Assembly: GCA_022566435.1 (NCBI GenBank)
Contig: JADFIX010000333.1
Location: 1 to 5,542, forward strand
From: Planctomycetota bacterium
GTDB taxonomy: Bacteria; Planctomycetota; Phycisphaerae; UBA1845
Reading direction: 5' to 3'
Length of the DNA: 5,542 bases
Shown here: positions 1 through 5,405 of the stretch, in pieces
Layout of the letters: each line of letters starts with the position of its first letter
How positions within the stretch are numbered: the stretch's first letter is position 1
The notes under the pieces: model-generated
What the model was told of the DNA's origin: nothing
Seen by the model: only the letters and a program-made list of their open reading frames with translations
The model's database searches: none
Made by a program: the position numbers and the translations under genes

Positions 1-68
1 TGGAAGAGCGCCTTGGTCCGTCGCTCAGTTTCCGCCGCACTTCCCAAGGCGTCGCCTACGACTGACAT
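1..68 (-). CDS. N-terminus of an unidentified protein, possibly a sensor histidine kinase (partial)
   Basis: Seen: an ATG at 66-68 on the minus strand opens a frame that stays open to the left edge, giving 22 codons that start MSVVGDALGS and end ERRTKALF. An AAGGAG ribosome binding site (76-81) lies 7 bases upstream of the ATG, and the start overlaps the last 13 bases of the RedB-like gene, which suggests translational coupling. The N-terminus is hydrophilic and probably helical, with no signal peptide in the visible part. From memory, planctomycete sensor histidine kinases sometimes begin with a similar short charged helix (ET-R--ALF) before their membrane segments, and may sit beside RedB genes. 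With only 22 residues that identity is a guess; that a gene starts here is better supported than what it is. Confidence 0.5.
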   Translation of the reverse strand, partial: MSVVGDALGSAAETERRTKALF

Positions 69-667
69 CCGACATCTCCTTGTTCGCTGTCGGAAGGCGG
101 GCTGAAAAGCGGACATCCGAAGACCACTGTCCTACGTAGATCGGCAAAACCGCGCCGAAGCCAACTCCGGACGGCGTCCGCGCCCGCGTTATCCCCAGCG
201 TGGCCGCGTGCCCCTGTAATACCGCCGGTGAACTTCAAATTCCCTTCAGCGTCGTATAGCTGAACATGACCGGAGGTGGTGGCCCCGAAACGACGAGCCT
301 CGACTCCATTTTCATCCACGGCCATGTGGATTTCCGGGATCGCTGCCACCGTGGCCCAGTTCCGCGACTTCTCCCAACCTCCTCCGACGCCCGGCGGCCT
401 CACAAACACGGCATACATGTCTGCCAGGCTTTTGCATCGCGCGAGGATCCGAGCGAACTCCTCCAGGCTCGCCAGATTGCAAGGGCATTTTGGATGAATG
501 AACATCATTAGAATCGGACGCTCGCCATTGGGTTGTATCGTGCTACCGACAGGCCATTGTTTTGGAGCTTCTCCTGTCATGCCTGGCGCATTCGAGTACG
601 GGACAAGATAGCCAAGACCTGCGCCAACCGCGCACGCCCAAAGTAGAAGCATGACAGTCAAACGCAT
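56..667 (-). CDS. RedB-like membrane-anchored thioredoxin-fold protein
   Basis: The 203-residue product starts with an uncleaved signal-anchor or signal peptide (residues 1-22, MRLTVMLLLW then AVGAGLGYLV), so the rest probably lies in the periplasm. Residues 51-64 form a thioredoxin-type beta strand followed by HPKCPCN, a CxC pair (C61, C63) at the start of a helix, where thioredoxins carry CxxC. Residues 127-160 hold the pattern FGATTSG, LYDAEGNL, GGIT, RGH.GDN, which I recognise from planctomycete proteins annotated RedB. A late cysteine sits in VFGCPLF (C185). I expect thiol-disulfide or peroxide chemistry, but the substrate is unknown. Start choice: the frame extends upstream to a TTG (734-736) and an ATG (692-694), neither with a Shine-Dalgarno; the ATG at 665-667 follows AAGGAG by 10 bases and begins exactly at the hydrophobic segment. 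It overlaps the next gene (1-68), so the two are likely cotranscribed. Confidence 0.75.
   Translation of the reverse strand: MRLTVMLLLWACAVGAGLGYLVPYSNAPGMTGEAPKQWPVGSTIQPNGERPILMMFIHPKCPCNLASLEEFARILARCKSLADMYAVFVRPPGVGGGWEKSRNWATVAAIPEIHMAVDENGVEARRFGATTSGHVQLYDAEGNLKFTGGITGARGHAGDNAGADAVRSWLRRGFADLRRTVVFGCPLFSPPSDSEQGDVGCQS
76..81 (-). promoter_or_regulatory. Ribosome binding site of the left-edge partial gene
   Basis: The minus strand reads AAGGAG, then 7 bases, then ATG. It lies inside the 3' end of the RedB-like coding region and is the main reason for calling the left-edge gene, which is too short in this window to be found by length. Confidence 0.6.
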
Positions 668-677
668 GCCCAATAGA

Positions 678-683
678 CTCCTT
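678..683 (-). promoter_or_regulatory. Ribosome binding site that decides the RedB-like start
   Basis: The minus strand reads AAGGAG, 10 bases before the ATG at 665-667. The two longer in-frame starts (ATG at 692-694, TTG at 734-736) lack such a site, and this one would lie inside their coding sequence. The spacing is slightly long, so the start at 694 is not fully excluded. Confidence 0.55.
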
Positions 684-908
684 ATTCCGACCATGGCGTC
701 GTCTTGACAGATTGGCTTGGCGGCCGTCTCGATCAACGATCAATTGGCACACAACGAACTGCACCGAACGCGAAGCCTCCACTTAGCGATCAATGTAGAG
801 GCGCTTTACGGATATCGGATGGATTGCGGTGACCCTTCATTTAGACTTTACGCGCGGGGTTAATCTGAAGCTTGAGAAGCGACCATTATCGGACGAGACT
901 TTAAAAAT

Positions 909-947
909 GCGGGTGAGTATCCCGGTGCTTCGCACCGAGTCCCCCGC
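909..947. repeat. Two-tier inverted repeat (hairpin) downstream of the aminotransferase
   Basis: The inner stem is CGGTGC (923-928) with GCACCG (932-937) around a TTC loop. The outer arms are GCGGG (909-913) and CCCGC (943-947). On the minus strand the inner stem is followed about 15 bases later by ATTTTTAAA, so it could end the aminotransferase transcript, but the T run is too far away for a standard intrinsic terminator. It may instead be a remnant of an intergenic palindromic element. Confidence 0.45.
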
Positions 948-1058
948 CGTGAATGCGTTTTGCCGACCAAGAGAAGACTGAATTCGTTTTCAAATCGGTT
1001 TGGCGGAATGTGTGCCGTGCTCACGCGGAAGGCGCATACACGGTCTTTCGCGGCAAAC

Positions 1059-1088
1059 ATGGCGGCGCTTCGCTTGACCATGGCACCC
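1059..1088 (+). repeat. Copy 1 of a 30-base direct repeat
   Basis: This segment begins ATGGCGGCGCT and ends CCATGGCACCC. It matches 3291-3320 in the same orientation at 28 of 30 positions, differing only at repeat positions 12 and 19. The ends (ATGG and CCAT) are complementary, so each copy can form a weak imperfect hairpin. The flanks do not match. Both copies lie outside genes, which suggests a dispersed REP-like intergenic element. It is not coding in any convincing way. Confidence 0.65.
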
Positions 1089-1145
1089 GTCGCACCCGAG
1101 GCCGCTCGGCCCGATCCGCCCCGACCGTTGAGGTCGACAACCCCT

Positions 1146-2444
1146 TTATGCTGTCGGTAGTCCGTGGCGAACGACGTGCTCCATCGCATCGCAAAAGCGG
1201 TCCAGTTCGGGCAGCATGGTGTAGACGCTCGGTGATATGCGAACGCCCTGGAATTCGTCGTGGTTTATGGCCGTCGTGAGAATCCGGTGCTCCTTCCAAA
1301 GCCAGTCGTTTAGTTCGCTTGAATCGACACCGTCGATTTGCACCGTGGCGATGCCGCAGGAAAACGCGGGCTTCAGACTCGTGTGCAATTTCACGCGATC
1401 GTGGGTCAGCAAGCGCCGCGCCCAATAGTCGCGCAAGAAACGAAGCCGCGCTTCCTTCCGCTCGCCGCCGATCCCTTGATGAAAAGTCAGCGCCTCGCTG
1501 ATCGCTAGAGTATTGGCGGCCGGGTGGGTGCCGATCTCCTCGAATTTGCGAATGTCGTCCTCTTGCTCTTCGGAGGCGGCCATCAGCGGCCAGAGGTCGG
1601 CGATTTTATCGCGCCGCACGTACAAACTGCCGGTGCCGTGGGGCGCGAAGAGCCATTTGTGCAGGCTGGTGGCGTAATAGTCGCAGTCTAGGTCCGAGAG
1701 CCTGAAGTCGAAGTGGGCGAGGGCGTGGGCACCGTCGACGATGACCGGAATCCCCTTCGCCCGGGCCATCGCCACGACCTTGCGCACCGGCAGTAACTGA
1801 CCGGTGATGTTGATCACGTGGCACATCAGAATCAGCTTGGTCTTGGGCGTGATGTGTTGCTCGAACAATGCCACAATGTGGTCATCGTCCTCGGCGGGTA
1901 TCGGAATCGAAAACTGCTTTAACACGATGCCCTCGCGCCGCTCGCGCTGCTTGAATGTCGTGAGCATCCGCGGGTAGTCCTGGTTGGTGGTCAGCACCTC
2001 GTCACCGCGACGGAGATCGAACCCTAACTGGCAGATTTGCAGGCCCTCGGAGGCGTTTCGGGTAAAGGCTATCTCTTCCGTATCGCATCCGAAGCGACGG
2101 GCGAATCGCTCGCGGACCGCCTCCCGCTGCGGTTCCAACACCCTCCACATGGTGTAAGGCGGCGCGGCATTGGAAAAATCCAGGTGCCGTTTCATCGCCG
2201 CCTGCACGAACTGCGGAGAGGGACTCACACCGCCGTTGTTCAAATTCACCAGCGACCGGTCTACGGTAAACGCCCGGGCGCACTCGAACCAGAAATCCTC
2301 GCCCCGGCCCTGGCGATTCGGAAGATCATGCGGGATGTCACCGGCCTCCGCGGTCCCTAGCGGCCTCAATGCGAAACTACCGCCGATCGCCAAAGAAGCG
2401 GCCGGAACCGAAAGGGCGCCCAAGAATTCACGTCGACTTACCAT
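1146..2444 (-). CDS. Tat-exported class V PLP-dependent aminotransferase (isopenicillin N epimerase-like)
   Basis: The product has 432 residues. It starts with a Tat-type signal: SRREFLG at 3-9, a hydrophobic stretch to about residue 26, and a possible cleavage after TAEA (about 34), so the folded holoenzyme is probably exported. The rest is a fold-type I PLP enzyme of class V (isopenicillin N epimerase/cysteine desulfurase type): LNNGG at 68-72, the phosphate-binding NASEGLQ at 130-136, VDGAHA at 236-241 with D237 expected to pair with the pyridine nitrogen, and TSLHKW at 259-264 with K263 as the predicted Schiff-base lysine. All key residues are present, so activity is expected. The substrate (racemisation, transamination or C-S cleavage) cannot be read from the sequence. 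Start: the frame continues 53 codons upstream to 2603, but ATG at 2442-2444 follows GAGGAG by 8 bases and begins the Tat signal. The upstream neighbour is a RidA-family gene on the same strand, 207 bases away. Confidence 0.88.
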   Translation of the reverse strand: MVSRREFLGALSVPAASLAIGGSFALRPLGTAEAGDIPHDLPNRQGRGEDFWFECARAFTVDRSLVNLNNGGVSPSPQFVQAAMKRHLDFSNAAPPYTMWRVLEPQREAVRERFARRFGCDTEEIAFTRNASEGLQICQLGFDLRRGDEVLTTNQDYPRMLTTFKQRERREGIVLKQFSIPIPAEDDDHIVALFEQHITPKTKLILMCHVINITGQLLPVRKVVAMARAKGIPVIVDGAHALAHFDFRLSDLDCDYYATSLHKWLFAPHGTGSLYVRRDKIADLWPLMAASEEQEDDIRKFEEIGTHPAANTLAISEALTFHQGIGGERKEARLRFLRDYWARRLLTHDRVKLHTSLKPAFSCGIATVQIDGVDSSELNDWLWKEHRILTTAINHDEFQGVRISPSVYTMLPELDRFCDAMEHVVRHGLPTA

Positions 2445-2492
2445 GACATACTCTCCTCGTGATTTCGATTTGCCTCCGGGTGTTTCCGGGGC

Positions 2493-2512
2493 AAAATCCG
2501 CTTCGAAGCGGA
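2493..2512 (-). terminator. Terminator-like hairpin between the RidA-like gene and the aminotransferase
   Basis: Positions 2497-2512 are a perfect 16-base palindrome, TCCGCTTCGAAGCGGA, able to form a 6-bp stem with a 4-base loop. On the minus strand it is followed directly by TTTT. This resembles a short intrinsic terminator or attenuator in the 207-base gap, 49 bases before the aminotransferase start. The T run is only four long, so termination may be partial. A second small inverted repeat, CCCGAT-AG-ATCGGG, lies at 2561-2574. I see no good promoter in the gap, so read-through from the RidA-like gene remains possible. Confidence 0.4.
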
Positions 2513-2651
2513 GTCTCCGGACCTGTTTCAATAATCGAGACTCGTGGCACCGCGCAGGCTCCCGATAGATCGGGATTCCATTCCGCCTGCGGCTCGGCAT
2601 CATTGTTCAGATAGGCTCTAAATTCGATCATGTACCCAGATCCCGGTTTTA

Positions 2652-3137
2652 TCATTCCAGACAGGTGACGCAGTCGATTTCGATTTTGGCACCCGGCACG
2701 ACCAACTCCTTTACCACGACCGTCGATCGCGCCGGCGGGCTCGACGGGAAGTAGAGTCGAAAAACCTTGTTGAACGCCGCGAAGTCGCGCATGTCCGTAA
2801 GGAAGCAATTGCATTTCATGACCTTGTCCATGCTCGATCCGGATGCCTCGACCGACGCCTTGAGATTCTCCAGCGCTTGTTGACATTGCGGCGCGAACTC
2901 GGCCGACACCATGCCCCTTTCGCCAGGTGCCCGACCGACGACACCGGCCACGAACACCACGCCGTCAAACGACACCGCGCGAGAGAAAGGCGCACCCGGT
3001 CGAGCGGGAATCGCCCGCCGCTGCTCGTCCTCGTCACCCCCTCGTGCCGTCGACACCGCGCCCGCGGCCGCCAGTGCCGCCCCGGCGACTGTCACCGTAC
3101 CGAGAAAGTCGCGTCTTGTTTCCTCTTTTGCCCGCAT
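2652..3137 (-). CDS. Tat-exported RidA (YjgF/YER057c/UK114) family protein
   Basis: The product has 161 residues. A Tat-like signal comes first: TRRDFLG at 8-13, then a hydrophobic Ala/Gly/Val stretch (14-30) and a possible cleavage near STA-RG (about 31). Residues 43-161 form one RidA domain: SRAVSFDGVVFVAGVVG (52-68), a helix QCQQALENLKASVEASG (84-100), the strand DKVMKCNCFLTDM (104-116) and the signature PPARSTVVVKEL (134-145) with KIEID near the end. R137 matches the arginine that active RidA enzymes use to bind the substrate carboxylate, and E153 matches a conserved acid, so imine/enamine deaminase activity is plausible. RidA proteins are normally about 130 residues and cytoplasmic, so the export signal is unusual. 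Start: ATG 3135-3137 follows AAGGAG by 7 bases; a longer frame from a GTG at 3215 has no such site and would bury the Tat signal. The PLP enzyme downstream could be its partner. Confidence 0.87.
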   Translation of the reverse strand: MRAKEETRRDFLGTVTVAGAALAAAGAVSTARGGDEDEQRRAIPARPGAPFSRAVSFDGVVFVAGVVGRAPGERGMVSAEFAPQCQQALENLKASVEASGSSMDKVMKCNCFLTDMRDFAAFNKVFRLYFPSSPPARSTVVVKELVVPGAKIEIDCVTCLE

Positions 3138-3411
3138 GAGTTTTCTCCTTCGTTCGTATGACCGACCAAGCGGAAAGAATTGCCCATCGTAAACCGGGCG
3201 GCCGATTCGAATCACACCGACCGTCGGGTCATCATCAGCAGCGTACCCGCTCAGATGCCGGGAATCCAGAAGACTGGACCAGGGCGACGCATGGCGGCGC
3301 TGCGCTTGGCCATGGCACCCCGGCGAACACTGATCGAGAAGCAGTGGCAGACGGGCTCCAACAGTGCCCAGGCAAGCGTAGACGACACATTTACCGAATG
3401 TTATTTTCTTC
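3138..3411. other. Divergent intergenic region, RidA-like side
   Basis: This lies between the RidA-like start (minus strand) and the promoter of the regulator (plus strand). It holds the second copy of the 30-base repeat (3291-3320) and two small palindromes, GATTCGAATC (3204-3213) and CCGAC-C-GTCGG (3217-3227), either of which could be a protein site. I found no convincing promoter for the RidA-like gene. Short open frames here have no domain resemblance and no ribosome binding site. Confidence 0.5.
3291..3320 (+). repeat. Copy 2 of the 30-base direct repeat
   Basis: This is the partner of 1059-1088 (28 of 30 positions identical, same orientation). In this copy position 19 is G, which creates GGCCATGGC and slightly lengthens the terminal pairing. 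The sequence after it differs from that after copy 1, so the shared unit appears limited to about 30 bases. Confidence 0.65.
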
Positions 3412-3440
3412 TTGACAATATATATTGTCGGTGGTATACT
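3412..3440 (+). promoter_or_regulatory. Sigma-70 promoter of the regulator-SRPBCC operon
   Basis: The -35 box TTGACA (3412-3417) is a perfect consensus match. After a 17-base spacer comes the -10 box TATACT (3435-3440), 5 of 6 to TATAAT. TG at 3432-3433, one base before the -10, makes it an extended -10. Transcription should begin near 3447-3449, leaving a leader of about 40 bases before the GTG at 3488. The stretch upstream (3400-3411) is T-rich in a GC-rich window. A perfect palindrome covers most of the -35 and much of the spacer, so the promoter is probably strong but repressible. Confidence 0.88.
3414..3429. promoter_or_regulatory. Probable operator: perfect 16-base palindrome over the promoter
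   Basis: GACAATATATATTGTC is perfectly self-complementary and spans the last four bases of the -35 box and most of the -35/-10 spacer. An AT-rich dyad of this size at this place is typical of an ArsR-family operator, and the first gene of the operon encodes an ArsR-like winged-helix protein. Binding there would block RNA polymerase. That the regulator is its own ligand-responsive repressor is inference from position and family. Confidence 0.7.
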
Positions 3441-3476
3441 TCAGGTTGAATGGACGGCAGGTGTGGATTTTGCGGT

Positions 3477-3481
3477 GGAGG
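3477..3481 (+). promoter_or_regulatory. Ribosome binding site that decides the regulator start (GTG)
   Basis: GGAGG at 3477-3481 is followed by 6 bases and then GTG at 3488-3490. The longer in-frame start at 3425 lies inside the promoter, upstream of the expected transcription start, so it cannot be used. The ATG at 3503-3505 has no such site at the right distance. Confidence 0.75.
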
Positions 3482-3487
3482 ATTCTT

Positions 3488-4117
3488 GTGGCAGAAGCCG
3501 TAATGGAAATTGTCGACGTCGGACGGCGGGCAGCGGCCATGTTGCACCCCATGCGCCTCAGGCTTTTGGAAAACCTGCAGGAGCCGAACTCGTCGTCCGG
3601 GCTGGCCCGGCGACTCGAGCTCCCGCGGCAGAAGGTCAATTACCATCTACGGGCACTGGAAAAGGAGGATCTGGTCGAGTTTGTCGAGGAGCGGCGAAAA
3701 GGAAACTGCGTGGAACGCGTCGTGCGCGCCAAGGCGACCACGTACCTGATCGATCCGCACATCCTTGGCCGGCTGGCGGCCGATCCGAAACACGTGAAAG
3801 ATCGATTCTCGGCGACTTACCTAATTGCTGTTGCGGTACGGACGATTCGCGATCTGGCGACGCTTCTTCATCGTGCCAAAAGGGCCGGCAAGCGGCTGGC
3901 GACGTTCACCTTGCAGGTCGATGTGCGATTCGCCACCGTAGCGGATCAAACGGCTTTCACCGAAGCGCTGTCCAACACGGTCGCCCGATTGGTCAGCCAA
4001 TACCACGACGAAACCGCGCCGAAAGGGCGGTTGTACCGATTCATTGTCGGGTCCTACCCGGCGATTACCAAGAAAGAGAACAACGGCGAAACGCCGGACG
4101 AAAAGGAGAGAAACTGA
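3488..4117 (+). CDS. ArsR-like winged helix-turn-helix transcriptional regulator
   Basis: The product has 209 residues from the GTG start. Residues 10-85 form a winged helix of the ArsR type: AAAMLHPMRLRLLENL (15-30), helix-turn-helix SSGLARRLELPRQKVNYHLRALEKEDLVE (36-64, with recognition helix about 47-58), then a charged wing to about 80. I see no cysteine pair typical of metal-sensing ArsR proteins (the only cysteine is C74), so a metal is an unlikely signal. Residues 86-209 are an extra C-terminal region absent from minimal ArsR proteins of about 100 residues: a helix (about 104-132), then strand-like TFTLQVDVRF and RLYRFIVGSYPA, possibly a ligand-binding or dimer domain that I cannot name. 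The promoter directly upstream carries a palindrome, suggesting autoregulation. Its TGA shares one base with the ATG of the next gene, so the two form a coupled operon. Confidence 0.85.
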   Translation: MAEAVMEIVDVGRRAAAMLHPMRLRLLENLQEPNSSSGLARRLELPRQKVNYHLRALEKEDLVEFVEERRKGNCVERVVRAKATTYLIDPHILGRLAADPKHVKDRFSATYLIAVAVRTIRDLATLLHRAKRAGKRLATFTLQVDVRFATVADQTAFTEALSNTVARLVSQYHDETAPKGRLYRFIVGSYPAITKKENNGETPDEKERN

Positions 4118-4962
4118 TGAACGCAGGCACGAACACTCAATCCGCACGCACGATCGAAACCGCTGTCGAAATCAATGCGCCGGTGGATGCCGTCTGGAAA
4201 GCGCTGACCGAGGCCGACGAGTTGATACGGTGGTTTCCTCTTCAGGCCCGCAGCAAACCCGGCCCCGGCGGATCGATCTGGATTTCCTGGGACGGCGACT
4301 ATGACGGCGAAATGGGGATCAAGATCTGGGAACCGAATCAACACCTGCGTGTCTCGTGGCCTTGGCAGGGACCGGGACCGGAAACGTCGGTCGCCGGCGC
4401 CGAACCTACCGCATCCGAGGTGATCGTGGATTATCGCCTGGAAGGTCGCGGCGGCGCGACCGTGCTGCGATTGGTTCATTCCGGCTTCGGGGCGGGTGCC
4501 GATTGGGACGCGCAATATGACGGCACGTGCCGCGGCTGGGCATTCGAGCTTCGCAGTTTGAAGCACTATCTGGAAAACCACCGCGGCACCGAGCGGCGTG
4601 TGGCCAACGTCACCGTCAACATCGACATGCCGTTCGAGGAGGCATGGGACCGGTTGATGGGTGCCGACGGGCTGGCGGCATCGGGAAAAATCGACGGCGT
4701 GAAAGCGGGCGAATCGTATAGCATTCGTTTGGCCTCCGGCGACGAAATGGAGGGCACCGTACAGATCAACAATCCGCCGAGGGACTTGGCGCTGGTCGTG
4801 AAGAACCTGAATATGTCGCTTTTTCGGCTGCGGCTGGACAAGGAATGCCAACCTGACAATAAGACGGCGTCCAACATGTGGCTCTCGACCTACGGCATGC
4901 CGCAATCCGAAGTGAACGCGATCCAATCGCGGTTCAAGAATCTGTTGGAGGGGTTGTTTTAG
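4117..4962 (+). CDS. SRPBCC/AHSA1-family protein with two START-like halves
   Basis: The product has 281 residues and no signal peptide, so it is cytoplasmic. Residues 12-153 are a typical AHSA1-like SRPBCC domain, a helix-grip fold enclosing a hydrophobic cavity: VEINAPVDAVWKALTEADEL (17-36), WF, the strand GSIWISWDGDYDG (52-64), VDYRLEG, LRLVHSGFG (117-125) and a closing helix WAFELRSLKHYLE (141-153). Residues 163-281 look like a diverged second copy: VNIDMPFEEAWDRLMGADGL (167-186) aligns with 17-36 at 8 of 20 positions, with P, W and L kept, and the end forms another closing helix. Most family members have one domain. These proteins often pair with ArsR-type regulators; the ligand is unknown. 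AAGGAG (4103-4108) lies 8 bases before the ATG, which overlaps the regulator's stop by one base. The same frame is open from 3412, but that part is a shadow of the regulator gene. Confidence 0.85.
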   Translation: MNAGTNTQSARTIETAVEINAPVDAVWKALTEADELIRWFPLQARSKPGPGGSIWISWDGDYDGEMGIKIWEPNQHLRVSWPWQGPGPETSVAGAEPTASEVIVDYRLEGRGGATVLRLVHSGFGAGADWDAQYDGTCRGWAFELRSLKHYLENHRGTERRVANVTVNIDMPFEEAWDRLMGADGLAASGKIDGVKAGESYSIRLASGDEMEGTVQINNPPRDLALVVKNLNMSLFRLRLDKECQPDNKTASNMWLSTYGMPQSEVNAIQSRFKNLLEGLF

Positions 4963-5127
4963 CAGGCTTGCAGTGTTTTGCACGCTTGGTTGAAGGGGGG
5001 GCGCCGTCGGAACCGGGGCGCAGTCGAGGATGATTCGGCCAAGTCAATCGCGCCTCGGCCTCATTCGTGTGCGATAACTAAAATGCGGTACTGAATCTGT
5101 CGTCGTCCTCGTGCGAAGAATCTACGC
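4963..5127. other. 3' flank of the SRPBCC gene, nothing recognised
   Basis: This stretch between the SRPBCC stop codon and the hairpin-rich repeat shows no convincing gene, no clear intrinsic terminator and no promoter I would defend. It contains a run of G (about 4995-5001) and GGGGCGC twice. Transcription of the operon may end in the hairpins further right. Confidence 0.45.
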
Positions 5128-5395
5128 TGAAGGCGTTGAAGATCATAGCCCGGGGTAAGTCCCGAGTCATCGGGACGCCACCCCGGGTAAGGTCGATCAA
5201 CGACGAAGCGAACCCTGTAGGGGTTCTACACCGGGTTACGATGACACACGCACGACACGCGCGCCTGTGCAACCCTTTCAAGGTTGAACGGGGTGTTGTG
5301 TCACGTCACCCAGGGTGGCGCCGCCTGCGGCGGGCTTACCCTGGGCTTCTTTGTTGAACCCCGTTCGGGGTTCGTCGCCTTCCGGGGTTCGTTGT
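5128..5395. repeat. Structured intergenic repeat made of stacked hairpins
   Basis: Four clear hairpins, plus a weaker one, follow each other. (1) CCCGGGGT (5149-5156) pairs with ACCCCGGG (5180-5187), enclosing GTCCCGA/TCGGGAC (5159-5165, 5170-5176). (2) GAACCC (5210-5215) pairs with GGGTTC (5221-5226). (3) CAACC (5270-5274) pairs with GGTTG (5282-5286), the weaker one. (4) CCCAGGGT (5309-5316) pairs with ACCCTGGG (5338-5345), enclosing CCGCC/GGCGG (5321-5325, 5329-5333). (5) GAACCCC (5356-5362) pairs with GGGGTTC (5367-5373). CGGGGTTCGT occurs at 5366-5375 and again at 5383-5392. The same sentence-like order of motifs is familiar to me from dispersed repeats in planctomycete genomes, often misannotated as small proteins. 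It lies between two converging 3' ends, so it may act as a bidirectional terminator or RNA-stabilising element. The boundaries are approximate. Confidence 0.65.
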
Positions 5396-5405
5396 CTCAG
5401 AGGCG

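Larger units (their letters stand above)
668..1145. other. Gene-free region between the RedB-like gene and the aminotransferase
   Basis: Both flanking genes are on the minus strand, so this holds the 3' end of the aminotransferase transcript and the upstream region of the RedB-like gene. Open frames here (for example 860-1189 minus and 953-1279 plus) have arginine-rich, low-complexity translations with no domain resemblance, no convincing ribosome binding site, and run into the aminotransferase gene; I regard them as noise. It contains a hairpin at 909-947, one copy of a 30-base repeat at 1059-1088 and a small GGCCG-CT-CGGCC inverted repeat at 1100-1111. I could not find a good sigma-70 promoter for the RedB-like gene. 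Confidence 0.6.

Noticed and set aside
704..709. TTGACA on the plus strand as a -35 box
   Set aside because: No -10 box follows at 16-18 bases, and no plus-strand gene lies downstream.
860..1189. A 109-codon minus-strand frame in the gap left of the aminotransferase
   Set aside because: It has low-complexity Arg/Gly/Ala content, overlaps the end of the aminotransferase gene, contains a repeat copy and a hairpin, and has no convincing ribosome binding site.
2445..2603. A 53-residue N-terminal extension of the aminotransferase
   Set aside because: It would bury the Tat signal and translate a hairpin region. The internal ATG with GAGGAG 8 bases upstream is better.
3412..4116. Upstream extension of the SRPBCC frame to 3412
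   Set aside because: It runs through the promoter and out of frame through the regulator gene. The ATG at 4117 has a good ribosome binding site and starts just before the SRPBCC fold.
4054..4983. A 309-codon open frame on the minus strand opposite the SRPBCC gene
   Set aside because: It is a shadow of a well-supported coding region. Its translation is rich in arginine, histidine and proline with no recognisable domain, and it has no start signal.
5136..5357. A 73-codon plus-strand frame inside the hairpin-rich repeat
   Set aside because: Its translation simply reads through inverted repeats. Such frames are commonly misannotated as small proteins; no ribosome binding site or domain supports it.
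5128..5395. A CRISPR array
   Set aside because: The repeated pieces are inverted hairpin arms of different sequence with irregular spacing, not identical direct repeats with uniform spacers.
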